DNA from: Peptostreptococcus faecalis
GTDB taxonomy: Bacteria; Bacillota; Clostridia; Peptostreptococcales; Peptostreptococcaceae
Assembly: GCF_900240845.1 (NCBI RefSeq)
Contig: NZ_OERU01000001.1
Span: 827,079-891,078 of the forward strand
Direction: 5' to 3'
Length of the DNA stretch: 64,000 nucleotides
This document shows, piece after piece, positions 44,099 to 52,751 of this stretch. The position numbers and the translations under genes are program-made. Position 1 is the first letter of the stretch. Each line of letters opens with the position of its first letter. Below the pieces are notes generated by a model, which did not search any database, was not told the DNA's origin, and saw nothing but the letters and a program-made list of their open reading frames with translations.

Positions 44099-44836
44099 CT
44101 AAATTATGTCCTTCTCAAAATTTAAAAAACTTTTTAAATAATTTTCTTCCTCTTTGGTTAGATGCCTGTATTCTCCTGGTTTTAGATCTCCCAGTTTTAT
44201 TTTTCCTTCTTGAACTCTTTTTAAATTCATTACAGGGTGACCAATTGCGTCAAACATTTTTCTTACCTGTCTGTTGTGACCTTCGTGTATAATAACTCTA
44301 CAAACTGAATATTTTTTTATAGTATCTTTTTTTACTACTTTCAAACTCGCTTTTGAAGTAATATAATCATCTATCTCTAATCCGTTTTCAAAATCATGTA
44401 TTTCTTTGTCAGTTGGTATTCCTTTTACAGACGCAATATATACTTTATTGACTTCATATTTTGGATGAGTTATTTTATATGTTATATCTCCATCGTTTGT
44501 CATTATTAGTAGACCACTTGTTTCATAGTCTAATCTTCCCACTGGATATATTCTCTCTTTGATATCTTTAACTAGATCAATGACGTTCTTTCTTCCGAAT
44601 TGATCTTTTGATGTTGTTATGTATCCTTCAGGTTTATTCAATACAATATATATTTTTTTTTCTTCCAATTTTATTTGTTTTTCATCCACGTAGACTATAT
44701 CATTTTTTTCATCAACCTGATAACCAAGTGAATCGATTTTTTTACCATTAACTGATACTCTTCCTTGTAATATTAATTCCTCTGCTTTTCTTCTTGACGC
44801 TACACCACTTGTAGCTATGTATTTATTTATTCTCAT
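44099..44836 (-). CDS. rluB: 23S rRNA pseudouridine synthase (RluB/RsuA family)
   Basis: This 245-residue enzyme converts uridine to pseudouridine in rRNA. Residues 1-60 form an S4 RNA-binding domain ('MRINKYIATSGVASRRKAEE'). The catalytic Asp is in 'YPVGRLDYETSGLLIMTNDG' (about residues 98-117), and 'HNRQVRKMFDAIGHPVMNL' (about 205-223) closes the fold. I start at the ATG at 44836, with GAGGTGG 5 nt upstream; a GTG at 44845 lies inside that site. The target (RluB-type position in 23S rRNA) is inferred from family likeness and could be RsuA-type. Confidence 0.9.
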   Translation of the reverse strand: MRINKYIATSGVASRRKAEELILQGRVSVNGKKIDSLGYQVDEKNDIVYVDEKQIKLEEKKIYIVLNKPEGYITTSKDQFGRKNVIDLVKDIKERIYPVGRLDYETSGLLIMTNDGDITYKITHPKYEVNKVYIASVKGIPTDKEIHDFENGLEIDDYITSKASLKVVKKDTIKKYSVCRVIIHEGHNRQVRKMFDAIGHPVMNLKRVQEGKIKLGDLKPGEYRHLTKEEENYLKSFLNFEKDII

Positions 44837-44849
44837 TTTTTCCACCTCA

Positions 44850-44878
44850 AAAAGCTATCTCCTAATGAAATAGCTTTT
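44850..44878 (-). terminator. Terminator after the lipoprotein gene
   Basis: AAAAGCTAT and ATAGCTTTT pair over 9 bp, and five T follow on the minus strand just before the rluB ribosome site. rluB must therefore depend on read-through or an unseen promoter. Confidence 0.65.
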
Positions 44879-44889
44879 ATTTTAATATT

Positions 44890-45588
44890 TTAGTTGTTTT
44901 TTTGATTACTTTGTGAATCTCCGTTCTTTTGAGTCGTGCCTGTTCCTGTTCCTTGATTTGAAGTACCTTGATTCTGTGTCTGGTTATTTTGGTTTGTGGT
45001 ACCATTTGGAACTTTGTTTGTACTTGTTCCTGAATTGCCAGAGTTTATACCAGTATTTTTATCAATTTCCTTTTCGTCATCTTCATCATCTTTTGTATTA
45101 TTATATTTGTTGTTATAATTGTTATAATTATAAGATCTTCCATATGTGGAACTGCTTGAATATTTACCTTTATTTTCTTCTGCTGTTTTCTTTGCATTTT
45201 CCTTACGAGTTATCGTAGCCTTTTTTTGTCTTTGTAAATTATCTTGAGCTTTTTTCAATAATTCTTCAGCTTGACTCTTAACTTTTGCAGATCCAGAGTT
45301 ATCGTTTATTAAATCTTGAAGCTCTTTTATCTCTTGTTCATAATCTTGTCTATTTCTACATTTTTGTGCTTTTTGAAGCTTCATTGACTGATAATACATA
45401 CCTCTGGCCTCTGAGTTAGATTCATCTTCGCTTAATACCTTAGATAAATTAGTCATTGCCTTATCATATTCTTCGTTTTCTATAAATTTCCTAGCTCCAC
45501 TCATTAGCTCTCCTGATTCTGTGAATCCACATCCAGTAAGCATGAGAGTTAGCGATAGAACAACTATTGAAATTATTTTTTTATTCAT
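44890..45588 (-). CDS. Lipoprotein with a TPR-like helical part and an Asn/Gln/Thr-rich tail
   Basis: This 232-residue exported protein has a lipoprotein signal 'LSLTLMLTGCGFTESGE', with the lipidated Cys at about residue 20. A helical region (about 35-120) with 'EEYDKAMTNLSKVLSEDESNSEARGM' (a run starting about 38) resembles tetratricopeptide repeats. The rest (about 140-232) is low-complexity: Tyr/Asn-rich, then acidic, then Asn/Gln/Thr/Gly-rich, probably an unstructured wall-spanning tail. No enzyme motif is visible and the family was not recognised. Confidence 0.65.
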   Translation of the reverse strand: MNKKIISIVVLSLTLMLTGCGFTESGELMSGARKFIENEEYDKAMTNLSKVLSEDESNSEARGMYYQSMKLQKAQKCRNRQDYEQEIKELQDLINDNSGSAKVKSQAEELLKKAQDNLQRQKKATITRKENAKKTAEENKGKYSSSSTYGRSYNYNNYNNKYNNTKDDEDDEKEIDKNTGINSGNSGTSTNKVPNGTTNQNNQTQNQGTSNQGTGTGTTQKNGDSQSNQKNN

Positions 45589-45690
45589 ATGTTACCTCCT
45601 ATTAAAGGTATTATTTGTTTCAAAAAAACTTTAAACAGTTAATAATCATTAATATTATAACATATCAATTTCAATATCGCAAACTAATAA

Positions 45691-45739
45691 TAGAGCTAAT
45701 ATGTGCCATCTCAAGAAGATTTAGCCTATATTAGCTCTA
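45691..45739 (-). terminator. Probable terminator after nfnB
   Basis: TAGAGCTAATAT (45691-45702) and its reverse complement (45728-45739) form a 12-bp stem around a 25-nt loop, 52 nt past the nfnB stop. The T-run after it on the minus strand is weak. Confidence 0.55.
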
Positions 45740-45790
45740 CTTATTTAAAATTATTATTTTGTCTATTATCAGAATAATTATAACTATTTT

Positions 45791-47179
45791 TTACAGATAT
45801 TTATTCTTAAGGTATTCATCTATAGCTGATGCCGCACTTCTACCAGCTCCCATAGCAGAGATAACTGTTGCTGCACCAGTAACTGTGTCTCCACCTGCAT
45901 ATATTCCTTCTAGTGAAGTCAACCCTTCATCATTTGCAACTATACATTTCTTTTTATTTACTTCAAGACCTGGAGTCGTAGATGCTATCAATGGATTCGG
46001 TCTTGTTCCCAGTGACATAATTACCATATCAACATCAATTGTAAATTCTGATCCTGGAATTTCAACTGGTCTTCTTCTTCCAGAATCATCAGCTTCACCA
46101 AGTTCCATTTTTATACAAGTCATTCCTGATACATTACCATTTTCATCTACAAGAATTTCTTTTGGATTAGTAAGTAAATTAAATATTATACCTTCTTCTT
46201 TTGCATGGTGAACTTCTTCAACTCTAGCAGGCAATTCTTCTTCACTTCTTCTGTATACAATATGTGTGTCTGCTCCCATTCTTAGTGCAGTTCTAGCAGC
46301 ATCCATAGCAACATTCCCACCACCTACTACGGCTACTCTCTTACCTACTCTAACTGGAGTATCGTATTCATCTAGATAAGCCTTCATTAAATTTACTCTA
46401 GTCAAAAATTCATTTGCAGATAAAACTCCATTTGCATTTTCTCCTGGTATTCCCATAAAAGATGGTAACCCTGCTCCAGAAGCTACAAATACCGCTTTAA
46501 AATTCTCATCTTCAAACATTTCGTTAATTGTCAGTGTTCTACCTACAACTACGTTATTTTCAATTTTTACACCTAATTTTTTAATTGAATTTATTTCATA
46601 GTTCACAACTTTTGTCTTTGGAAGTCTAAACTCTGGAATTCCATAAGTTAAAACTCCACCTGACTCATGAAAAGCTTCAAATATAGTTACATCGTATCCC
46701 ATTTTTGCAAGATCCCCTGCGCACGCTAGTCCTGCAGGTCCTGATCCAATTACTGCGACCTTAATTCCATTCTTTTCAATATCACCTGTCAAGTCGATAT
46801 CGTTTTCTCTAGACCAATCCGCAACAAAACGCTCCAACTTACCTATAGACACAGGTTCACCTTTTATTCCAACAACACACTTTCCTTCACATTGTGACTC
46901 CTGCGGGCAAACTCTACCACAAACCGCAGGCAACGAACTGCTGACCGCAATAACTTTTGCAGCCTTTTCAAAGTCTCCTTCTTGCACTTCTTTAATAAAT
47001 CCAGGTATATCAATACTTACTGGACATCCTTCAACGCATCTAGGTTTCTTACAATTTAAACATCTTTTAGACTCTTCCATAGCTTCTTCAGCATTATATC
47101 CGTAAGAAACTTCTTCAAAGTTTGTTGCTCTTATTTTAGGATCCTGTTCTCTAACAGGAACTCTTGTTTTCAATGCCAT
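45791..47179 (-). CDS. nfnB: NfnB-like large subunit (NADPH-dependent, GltA-type flavoprotein)
   Basis: This 462-residue flavoprotein has an N-terminal ferredoxin-like domain with Cys clusters ('CLNCKKPRCVEGCPVSIDIPG' type segment at about 40-60; 'CGRVCPQESQCEGKCV' at about 86-101), then FAD ('AVIGSGPAGLACAGDL', about 143-158) and NADP ('VAVVGGGNVAMDAARTALRMG', about 282-302) Rossmann folds. It matches glutamate synthase small subunits and NfnB. The gene directly after the NfnA-like reductase makes NfnAB (electron-bifurcating NADH-dependent ferredoxin:NADP oxidoreductase) the better reading, though GltA or sulfide dehydrogenase is possible. Start: ATG at 47179, sharing one base with the nfnA stop. 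Confidence 0.82.
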   Translation of the reverse strand: MALKTRVPVREQDPKIRATNFEEVSYGYNAEEAMEESKRCLNCKKPRCVEGCPVSIDIPGFIKEVQEGDFEKAAKVIAVSSSLPAVCGRVCPQESQCEGKCVVGIKGEPVSIGKLERFVADWSRENDIDLTGDIEKNGIKVAVIGSGPAGLACAGDLAKMGYDVTIFEAFHESGGVLTYGIPEFRLPKTKVVNYEINSIKKLGVKIENNVVVGRTLTINEMFEDENFKAVFVASGAGLPSFMGIPGENANGVLSANEFLTRVNLMKAYLDEYDTPVRVGKRVAVVGGGNVAMDAARTALRMGADTHIVYRRSEEELPARVEEVHHAKEEGIIFNLLTNPKEILVDENGNVSGMTCIKMELGEADDSGRRRPVEIPGSEFTIDVDMVIMSLGTRPNPLIASTTPGLEVNKKKCIVANDEGLTSLEGIYAGGDTVTGAATVISAMGAGRSAASAIDEYLKNKYL

Positions 47180-48072
47180 TAGTGTCCACCTCCTATTTTG
47201 CAATCTGGGCTTGAATGTGTATCTCCATCTGATTTTCTAAGTGATTTTCTTCCTTCTTCTGTCTTAAACATTTGCTGTCTTTTCATAGCTTCGTCAAAGT
47301 TTACTTTCCATCCGTCAAATTCTGGTCCATCTACACATGCGAATTTAACTTCATCTCCAATGCTCACTCTACAAGCTCCACACATACCAGTACCATCAAC
47401 CATTATAGTATTTAAACTTACTACTGTAGGTATATTTAATTTCTTTGTAGCAAGACATGCAAACTTCATCATTATCATTGGACCAACCGCTTTAGCTTCA
47501 TAATAATGTTTTCCTTGGTTGTTCACAAGGTCTTCAAGCATCATAGTTACATTGCCATGAAAACCATAAGTACCATCATCAGTACATATGTATACATTCT
47601 TAGCAACTTTTTTCATTTCTTCTTCAAATATTATTATATCTTTTGTTCTTGCACCAATAATTACATCTACATCTACGCCATTTTCATGCATCCATTTAAC
47701 TTGAGGATAAACTGGAGCTGCTCCAACTCCCCCTGCAATAAAAATGAAATTTCTCTTTTTTAAGTCTTCAACGTCTTCATATATAAATTCACACGGTTGA
47801 CCTAAAGGACCTACAAAATCTTTTATGCTATCCCCTTCATCAAGTTTACTAAGTTTTTTACTAGAAGAACCTACTACTTGGAATACAATTGTTACAGTTC
47901 CCTTTTCTGCATCATAGTCCGCAATTGTCAGAGGTAATCTTTCCCCTTTTTCATCGATGATGACTATTATAAACTGTCCAGGTTTTGCAGATTTCGCTAC
48001 TCTAGGAGCCTCAATATTCATCAAATAAACAACGTCATTAAGTCGTCTTTTCTCCACTATTTTATAACCCAT
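47179..48072 (-). CDS. nfnA: NfnA-like small subunit (NAD- and FAD-binding ferredoxin reductase)
   Basis: This 297-residue protein of the PyrK/dihydroorotate dehydrogenase electron-transfer subunit family has an FAD-binding barrel ('SAKPGQFIIVIIDEKGERLPLT', starting near residue 27), an NAD-binding domain ('IFIAGGVGAAPVYPQV', about 110-125) and a [2Fe-2S] cysteine set near 'GTGMCGACRVSIGDEVKFACVDGPEFDG' (its first Cys about 230). The tail is extended. With the NfnB-like gene immediately downstream it should form NfnAB, linking reduced ferredoxin and NADH to NADP. The GGGGAG ribosome site supports this start. Confidence 0.83.
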   Translation of the reverse strand: MGYKIVEKRRLNDVVYLMNIEAPRVAKSAKPGQFIIVIIDEKGERLPLTIADYDAEKGTVTIVFQVVGSSSKKLSKLDEGDSIKDFVGPLGQPCEFIYEDVEDLKKRNFIFIAGGVGAAPVYPQVKWMHENGVDVDVIIGARTKDIIIFEEEMKKVAKNVYICTDDGTYGFHGNVTMMLEDLVNNQGKHYYEAKAVGPMIMMKFACLATKKLNIPTVVSLNTIMVDGTGMCGACRVSIGDEVKFACVDGPEFDGWKVNFDEAMKRQQMFKTEEGRKSLRKSDGDTHSSPDCKIGGGH

Positions 48073-48341
48073 TTTTACTACTCCCCTCTTATTTTATTTT
48101 TTATTAAATTATAAAAAAATAAATGATACATTTTTTGAATCAAATTTTAATTTAATAAAATTGTTACTATTATATATAATATTATACAATATTTCCTTAT
48201 TATTTTATAGCTTATTTATAATATATATTCGGTATACTTGTTATGAATAAATTTAATAAATATAAATTATATTAACTAAACTTAGCTATTCACAAAATAA
48301 TAATACTATATTACATCCAATTCTGCAATAAAAACGCATTA

Positions 48342-48370
48342 TATACATATTTTTTTTATTATGTTATACT
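48342..48370 (+). promoter_or_regulatory. Possible promoter of the sulfurtransferase gene
   Basis: TATACA (48342-48347) and TATACT (48365-48370) are spaced by 17 bp, about 90 nt before the ATG. The rest of the 388-bp divergent gap (48073-48460) is AT-rich with no feature I can support; nfnA must have its own promoter in it. Confidence 0.35.
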
Positions 48371-48460
48371 ATATATAGAATTATTGCCGAAATATTTCTC
48401 ATTTTCTAAGCTTGAAATTCTTATTAGTAATTACTATTTTACCAAAGGGGAGATGATTTT

Positions 48461-49315
48461 ATGAAGAGATTGATAAGCGTGCAAGAGTTGTTTGATCTAA
48501 TGAATTCTGGAAAAAAATATGTAATTTTGGACTGTAGATTTGATTTAATGGATAAATCATACGGAATAAATTCATACAGAGAAGGTCACATAAAAGGTGC
48601 ATACCTTGTAAATATTGAAAAAGATTTGACTGATCCTGTAAGTGATCACGGTGGAAGACATCCATTTAAAGACAGATCTGTTTTAAAAGATATTTTAGAA
48701 AATTATGGTGTTGCTGATGACACAACAGTAGTAACTTATGATGATGGAGATATGCAAGGTGCTGGACGACTAGTTTTTCAGTTAAACAATTTAGGTTTTT
48801 ATAACGCATTTGCATTAGATGGAGGATTAATTTCTTACAAACACCACGGTGGTGAAATAGAAACAAAAGAAAATATTCCCAACTTCAAAGATAACGTTTT
48901 TACGTCAAAAATTGACAACAGTTTTATGGTAGATATGGAATACGTTAAATCTAAATTATACGATAAAAATACTATAATAGTAGATTCTAGATCACATCCG
49001 AGATATCTGGGATTAGAAGAACCCGTTGATAAGGTTGCAGGTCATATACCAAGTGCGAAGTCATACTTTTTTATGGATACTTTAAATCAAGACGATATGA
49101 CACAAGGCTCTTATAAATCAGATGATTTTTTGAAAGAACACTTTAAATCCCTTGATCCTGATAAAGAAATAATTTTATATTGTGGCTCTGGAATATCTCT
49201 TATGGTAAATGCCTTAGCTTTAGACAAAATAGGGATTCCATATAAAATCTATCCAGGTAGTTTTTCTGACTGGATAAGCTATGATTCAAATAAAATAGCA
49301 ACTGGCGAAGAATAA
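48461..49315 (+). CDS. Two-domain sulfurtransferase (rhodanese/3-mercaptopyruvate type)
   Basis: This 284-residue protein has two rhodanese domains. The first (about 5-125) has no catalytic Cys ('TVVTYDDGDMQGAG' at the equivalent loop). The second (about 160-280) carries 'IILYCGSGISLMVNALAL' (Cys about residue 246). A CGSG loop resembles that of 3-mercaptopyruvate sulfurtransferases rather than classical thiosulfate sulfurtransferases (CRKG). It would move sulfane sulfur to acceptors in the cytosol. GGGGAG precedes the ATG. It is a single gene with its own terminator. Donor preference is inferred only from the loop. Confidence 0.85.
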   Translation: MKRLISVQELFDLMNSGKKYVILDCRFDLMDKSYGINSYREGHIKGAYLVNIEKDLTDPVSDHGGRHPFKDRSVLKDILENYGVADDTTVVTYDDGDMQGAGRLVFQLNNLGFYNAFALDGGLISYKHHGGEIETKENIPNFKDNVFTSKIDNSFMVDMEYVKSKLYDKNTIIVDSRSHPRYLGLEEPVDKVAGHIPSAKSYFFMDTLNQDDMTQGSYKSDDFLKEHFKSLDPDKEIILYCGSGISLMVNALALDKIGIPYKIYPGSFSDWISYDSNKIATGEE

Positions 49316-49320
49316 TTATT

Positions 49321-49355
49321 TACCTCTGACTTACTATTAAGGTAAGCCAGAGGTA
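49321..49355 (+). terminator. Terminator after the sulfurtransferase gene
   Basis: TACCTCTGACTTAC and GTAAGCCAGAGGTA form a 14-bp stem with one mismatch, followed by seven T. Confidence 0.9.
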
Positions 49356-49446
49356 TTTTTTTATTTTTCAAATTTTTTCTTTTATATAATTTAATTAGTA
49401 TTATTTTTTTTGTTAAATAACTTTTCTCCTAACTGTTTAAGAATTA

Positions 49447-49475
49447 TTGCATTAATGCTGATTATATTGTAAAAT
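49447..49475 (+). promoter_or_regulatory. Promoter of the MacAB-like efflux operon
   Basis: TTGCAT (49447-49452) and TAAAAT (49470-49475) are spaced by 17 bp, 63 nt before the first ATG. Confidence 0.45.
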
Positions 49476-49538
49476 AATATTATGTTTTAAGGTGCATAAC
49501 TATGTTTTCCAGTCCGAAACATATATTAGGAGGTAATG

Positions 49539-50663
49539 ATGTCTTTTAAAAACAAATTTCAAGAGGGCTTGTCAAAGCTCAAATCAAATAGAAAAATACA
49601 AATTTATGTCGGTGTTGTAGCTGTAATAGCTATTGTAGCTGTCGGCGGAATTGTTATATATAATAACTCCAAAGATGAACCTGAGTATATTATGCAGACA
49701 TATACTGTTCCTGAATATGATAAGGTTTTTATAAATGGTACAGTAGTTCCAAAGCAAAGTAAGGATATTGCAGGGCCTTTAAATGGCGTAACGCCTGATA
49801 TAAGAGTGAGCAACGGTCAAAATGTAAAAAAAGATGACGTTTTATACATTATAAAAGATGAAGCGGCTGTAAATGAAGCTTCGTCTATTAAAACACAAAT
49901 TAGCAATCTTATTAGAGAAAAGCGTTCTTTAAAATCAGACGACCCTACTCTAACTTCTATTAATAATCAGATAGCAACTCTTAATACGTCTCTTTCTACA
50001 GCAAATTCAAAGGCTTACACTAGAGTTAAGTCGCCGATAGACGGAAAAGTATATATCAATGATGATAAAGAAGGCAATGTTCAATCTTCAGGTGGATCAA
50101 GTGCTTTAATGACTGTTCAAAGTTCTGAATATGTTATGAACGGAGAGCTTAGTGAACAAGATGTATCTAAAATAAAAACGGATATGACTGCAGATGTTAC
50201 TATTTTACCTACTGGAGATACAATAAAAGCTAGAGTTAACTATATTGCTCAAAGACCTATAGTGTCTTCTTCTCAAGCTACTCCTACTCAAAATACAAGT
50301 GCTAATTCTTCATTATCTTTTTATAATGTCGTATTATTTTTTGATACTCAAGAAGGTATAGTAGACGGATATCATACTCAAGCTGTTATAAATGTAAATA
50401 CAGATAAAAATAAAGTACCTACAAAAGCAATTGTAAATAGTGGAGATGAAATATACGTATTTGTAGATGTAGATGGTGTTTTAAAGAAAGTAAATGTTGA
50501 AATATTATCAGAAAGTGGAGATATTTCTGTAGTTTCTGGAGATTTAAATCCAAAAGATATTGTCGTTAAAAATCCTACTAAGACAATGAGAGACGGGGAC
50601 ACAGTGCCTGGAAAGTCAACAAAAGAATCTAAAGATGAAAAGAACTCATCGAAAGATGTATAA
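49539..50663 (+). CDS. Efflux membrane-fusion (HlyD/MacA-like) protein
   Basis: This 374-residue protein has one N-terminal membrane helix (about 22-42), then the HlyD/MacA adaptor layout: a lipoyl-like half ('NGQNVKKDDVLYIIKDEAA', about residue 88), a short helical hairpin (about 110-145) and the second lipoyl half ('KSPIDGKVYINDDKEGNV', about 160). It lies outside the membrane and partners the ABC genes downstream, as in MacAB-type exporters of peptides or antibiotics. A Ser/Gln/Thr-rich insert lies near 245. I use the second of two ATGs (49539), 5 nt after AGGAGG. The cargo is unknown. Confidence 0.83.
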   Translation: MSFKNKFQEGLSKLKSNRKIQIYVGVVAVIAIVAVGGIVIYNNSKDEPEYIMQTYTVPEYDKVFINGTVVPKQSKDIAGPLNGVTPDIRVSNGQNVKKDDVLYIIKDEAAVNEASSIKTQISNLIREKRSLKSDDPTLTSINNQIATLNTSLSTANSKAYTRVKSPIDGKVYINDDKEGNVQSSGGSSALMTVQSSEYVMNGELSEQDVSKIKTDMTADVTILPTGDTIKARVNYIAQRPIVSSSQATPTQNTSANSSLSFYNVVLFFDTQEGIVDGYHTQAVINVNTDKNKVPTKAIVNSGDEIYVFVDVDGVLKKVNVEILSESGDISVVSGDLNPKDIVVKNPTKTMRDGDTVPGKSTKESKDEKNSSKDV

Positions 50664-50690
50664 AAAGATTGTTCTTTGGGTGGTGTAAAT

Positions 50691-51365
50691 ATGCAAATTG
50701 TTTTAGAAAAAATACAGAAGTACTATAAAGTAGGAAAAAATAGACTTCACATATTAAAAAATTTGGATCTCGAAATAGATTTTGGTGAATTCATTATGAT
50801 AATGGGTAAATCTGGAAGCGGTAAAACTACTCTACTTAATTCACTTGGCTTTTTAGATAAAATCGATGAAGGTAAATATTTTTTTGAAGGAACTGATGTC
50901 AGTAATCTAAGCGAAAGCAAAAGAGCTGAATTCAGAGCATCATATGTTGGATTTATATTTCAGCAATTTAACCTAATAGATACATTGAACGTTTATCAAA
51001 ATGTAGAAATTCCGCTTATATATGCCGGAGTTAAAGATAAAAAATTAAGAAAACAATTAATTGAAAAGCGATTAGATGACGTTGGATTACTGCACAAAGC
51101 ATCTAGCTACCCTAACCATCTTTCAGGTGGACAGCAACAAAGAGTTGCTATTGCTAGAGCTCTTGTAAATAATCCTAAGATAATTTTTGCGGATGAGCCA
51201 ACAGGTGCTCTTGATACAGATACTGGAAATGAAGTCATGAGACTTCTAAGCGAACTAAATAATCTTGGAACAACGATAATAATGGTTACTCATGATCCAG
51301 ATATGATTAAATATGCTTCAAGGGTTATAACTCTTAAAGATGGTGTTTTTGAAAAGGAGGTTTAG
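50691..51365 (+). CDS. MacB/LolD-type ABC transporter ATPase
   Basis: This 224-residue ABC ATPase has Walker [10 protein letters not shown] (about 38-46), Q-loop '[22 protein letters not shown]' (residues from about 88), signature LSGGQQQR (about 142-149), Walker B '[12 protein letters not shown]' (about 162-173) and the switch histidine in 'VTHDPDM'. It is typical of the MacB/LolD subgroup. I use the ATG at 50691; a TTG at 50676 is also in frame, and the ribosome site (GGGTGG) is weak. It sits between the adaptor (27 nt before) and permease (3 nt after) genes. Confidence 0.9.
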   Translation: MQIVLEKIQKYYKVGKNRLHILKNLDLEIDFGEFIMIMGKSGSGKTTLLNSLGFLDKIDEGKYFFEGTDVSNLSESKRAEFRASYVGFIFQQFNLIDTLNVYQNVEIPLIYAGVKDKKLRKQLIEKRLDDVGLLHKASSYPNHLSGGQQQRVAIARALVNNPKIIFADEPTGALDTDTGNEVMRLLSELNNLGTTIIMVTHDPDMIKYASRVITLKDGVFEKEV

Positions 51366-51368
51366 CAT

Positions 51369-52619
51369 ATGATTACTCTATTAAAAAACTCAGTTGCAAA
51401 TCTCAAAAGTCATAAACTTAGATTAGTGATAGCCTTTATATGGATTATTATAGGTATAACATCAGTTGTATTTGTAAGTTCAATTGGTAATGCTATGAGC
51501 AATGTATTTAAAGAATCATTTCAAACGGTAAATCCTAGAACTTCTATAATTAAATTTATACCAAAAGATCCTTTTATGGATTCTGAAACTGAAGAACTTT
51601 TGCAAGCCTTTAGTAAATCAGATGTTCCAATGCTAGAAAGCATAAAAGGTGTAGAAAAAATAGAAGCAACTAATGAAAAGCCGGCTTACTCTAATAATTA
51701 TTTAAATGGTGTGTATTATACACAAGTATCTTTTTATGACAAGAGTTTCTCTTCTTTTATTTCTATAGCTGAAGATAGTCACTACAAAGTGATAAAAGGA
51801 AGAGCTATTGACGAAACAGATAAGGGAAAAAAAGTAATTGTGTTAAGTAGTAATGTCAGCAAAGAAGTTTTTGGGAAAAACGACCCATTAGGTAAAGCAG
51901 TTACAATTAATGGGCTAACTTATGAAGTTGTCGGGGTATCTGATGAAAATCTTGTATACGATCCCGTAGAGAAAGGTTTCAAAAAAAGAGGAATATTTAC
52001 TGCTGAACAACCCTTCTCTGCAGTACCTAAGCTTGCTTACAACTACTTAACTGGAGAAAATATAGAAAATAAGACTGTAAACCAAGTTAAAGTTACCGCA
52101 AAAGAAGGCGTTAGCGTTTCTTCAGTATCAGATAAAGTTGTAGCTAAATTAAAAACTCTTCACCCTGGCCTTCCAGGTGATTATGATGTTGAAGACCAAA
52201 GCTCTTTGCAAAAATCAACAGAAGGAATGACTGATGTTATAGATAAATTTGTTCGAATTATAACTGTTGCAGCTATGATAATCGGCGGAGTCGGAATAAT
52301 GAATATAATGTATGTTTCTGTAATGGAAAGAAATAAAGAAATTGGAATAAGAAGGGCTTTAGGTGCTAAACCAAATACTATTCTTTTTCAGTTTTTAGTA
52401 GAATCAGTATTCATTACTTCATGTGGAGGTATTTTAGGAATAATCGTTGGATATGCAGTAACTATTTATTCAAAGAATATCATGCCTTTCAAACCTATTC
52501 CTAGTGTAAATAGTTTTGTTTACGCATTCTTATCCATTGTACTTACTGGAATTATATTTGGTCTAGTTCCAGCGTATAAAGCTTCTAAGGTCGACCCTAT
52601 AAAAGTAATATACAAATAA
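51369..52619 (+). CDS. MacB-type ABC transporter permease
   Basis: This is a 416-residue permease with one N-terminal helix (about 20-40), a large extracytoplasmic MacB-PCD domain (about 45-275) and a FtsX-type three-helix membrane domain near the C-terminus. The latter contains 'IIGGVGIMNIMYVSVMERNKEIGIRRALGA' type sequence (starting about 306), the signature of this family. Such transporters do not pump through the membrane helices but work mechanically on substrates outside. With the adaptor and ATPase genes it forms a complete MacAB-like operon. AAGGAGG precedes the ATG. Confidence 0.9.
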   Translation: MITLLKNSVANLKSHKLRLVIAFIWIIIGITSVVFVSSIGNAMSNVFKESFQTVNPRTSIIKFIPKDPFMDSETEELLQAFSKSDVPMLESIKGVEKIEATNEKPAYSNNYLNGVYYTQVSFYDKSFSSFISIAEDSHYKVIKGRAIDETDKGKKVIVLSSNVSKEVFGKNDPLGKAVTINGLTYEVVGVSDENLVYDPVEKGFKKRGIFTAEQPFSAVPKLAYNYLTGENIENKTVNQVKVTAKEGVSVSSVSDKVVAKLKTLHPGLPGDYDVEDQSSLQKSTEGMTDVIDKFVRIITVAAMIIGGVGIMNIMYVSVMERNKEIGIRRALGAKPNTILFQFLVESVFITSCGGILGIIVGYAVTIYSKNIMPFKPIPSVNSFVYAFLSIVLTGIIFGLVPAYKASKVDPIKVIYK

Positions 52620-52625
52620 TATTTT

Positions 52626-52651
52626 GAGATTAATTCTTTTGAATTAATCTC
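52626..52651 (+). terminator. Terminator of the MacAB-like operon
   Basis: GAGATTAATTC and GAATTAATCTC form an 11-bp perfect stem around TTTT, followed by five T, 6 nt past the stop. Confidence 0.88.
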
Positions 52652-52751
52652 TTTTTATTTATATATTCACTATTAAATTACTTTTAATTATGATAGTATA
52701 TATTTAATAAATCACTAATTTAAAATTATTATTTTTTTAAAAGGAGAATAT

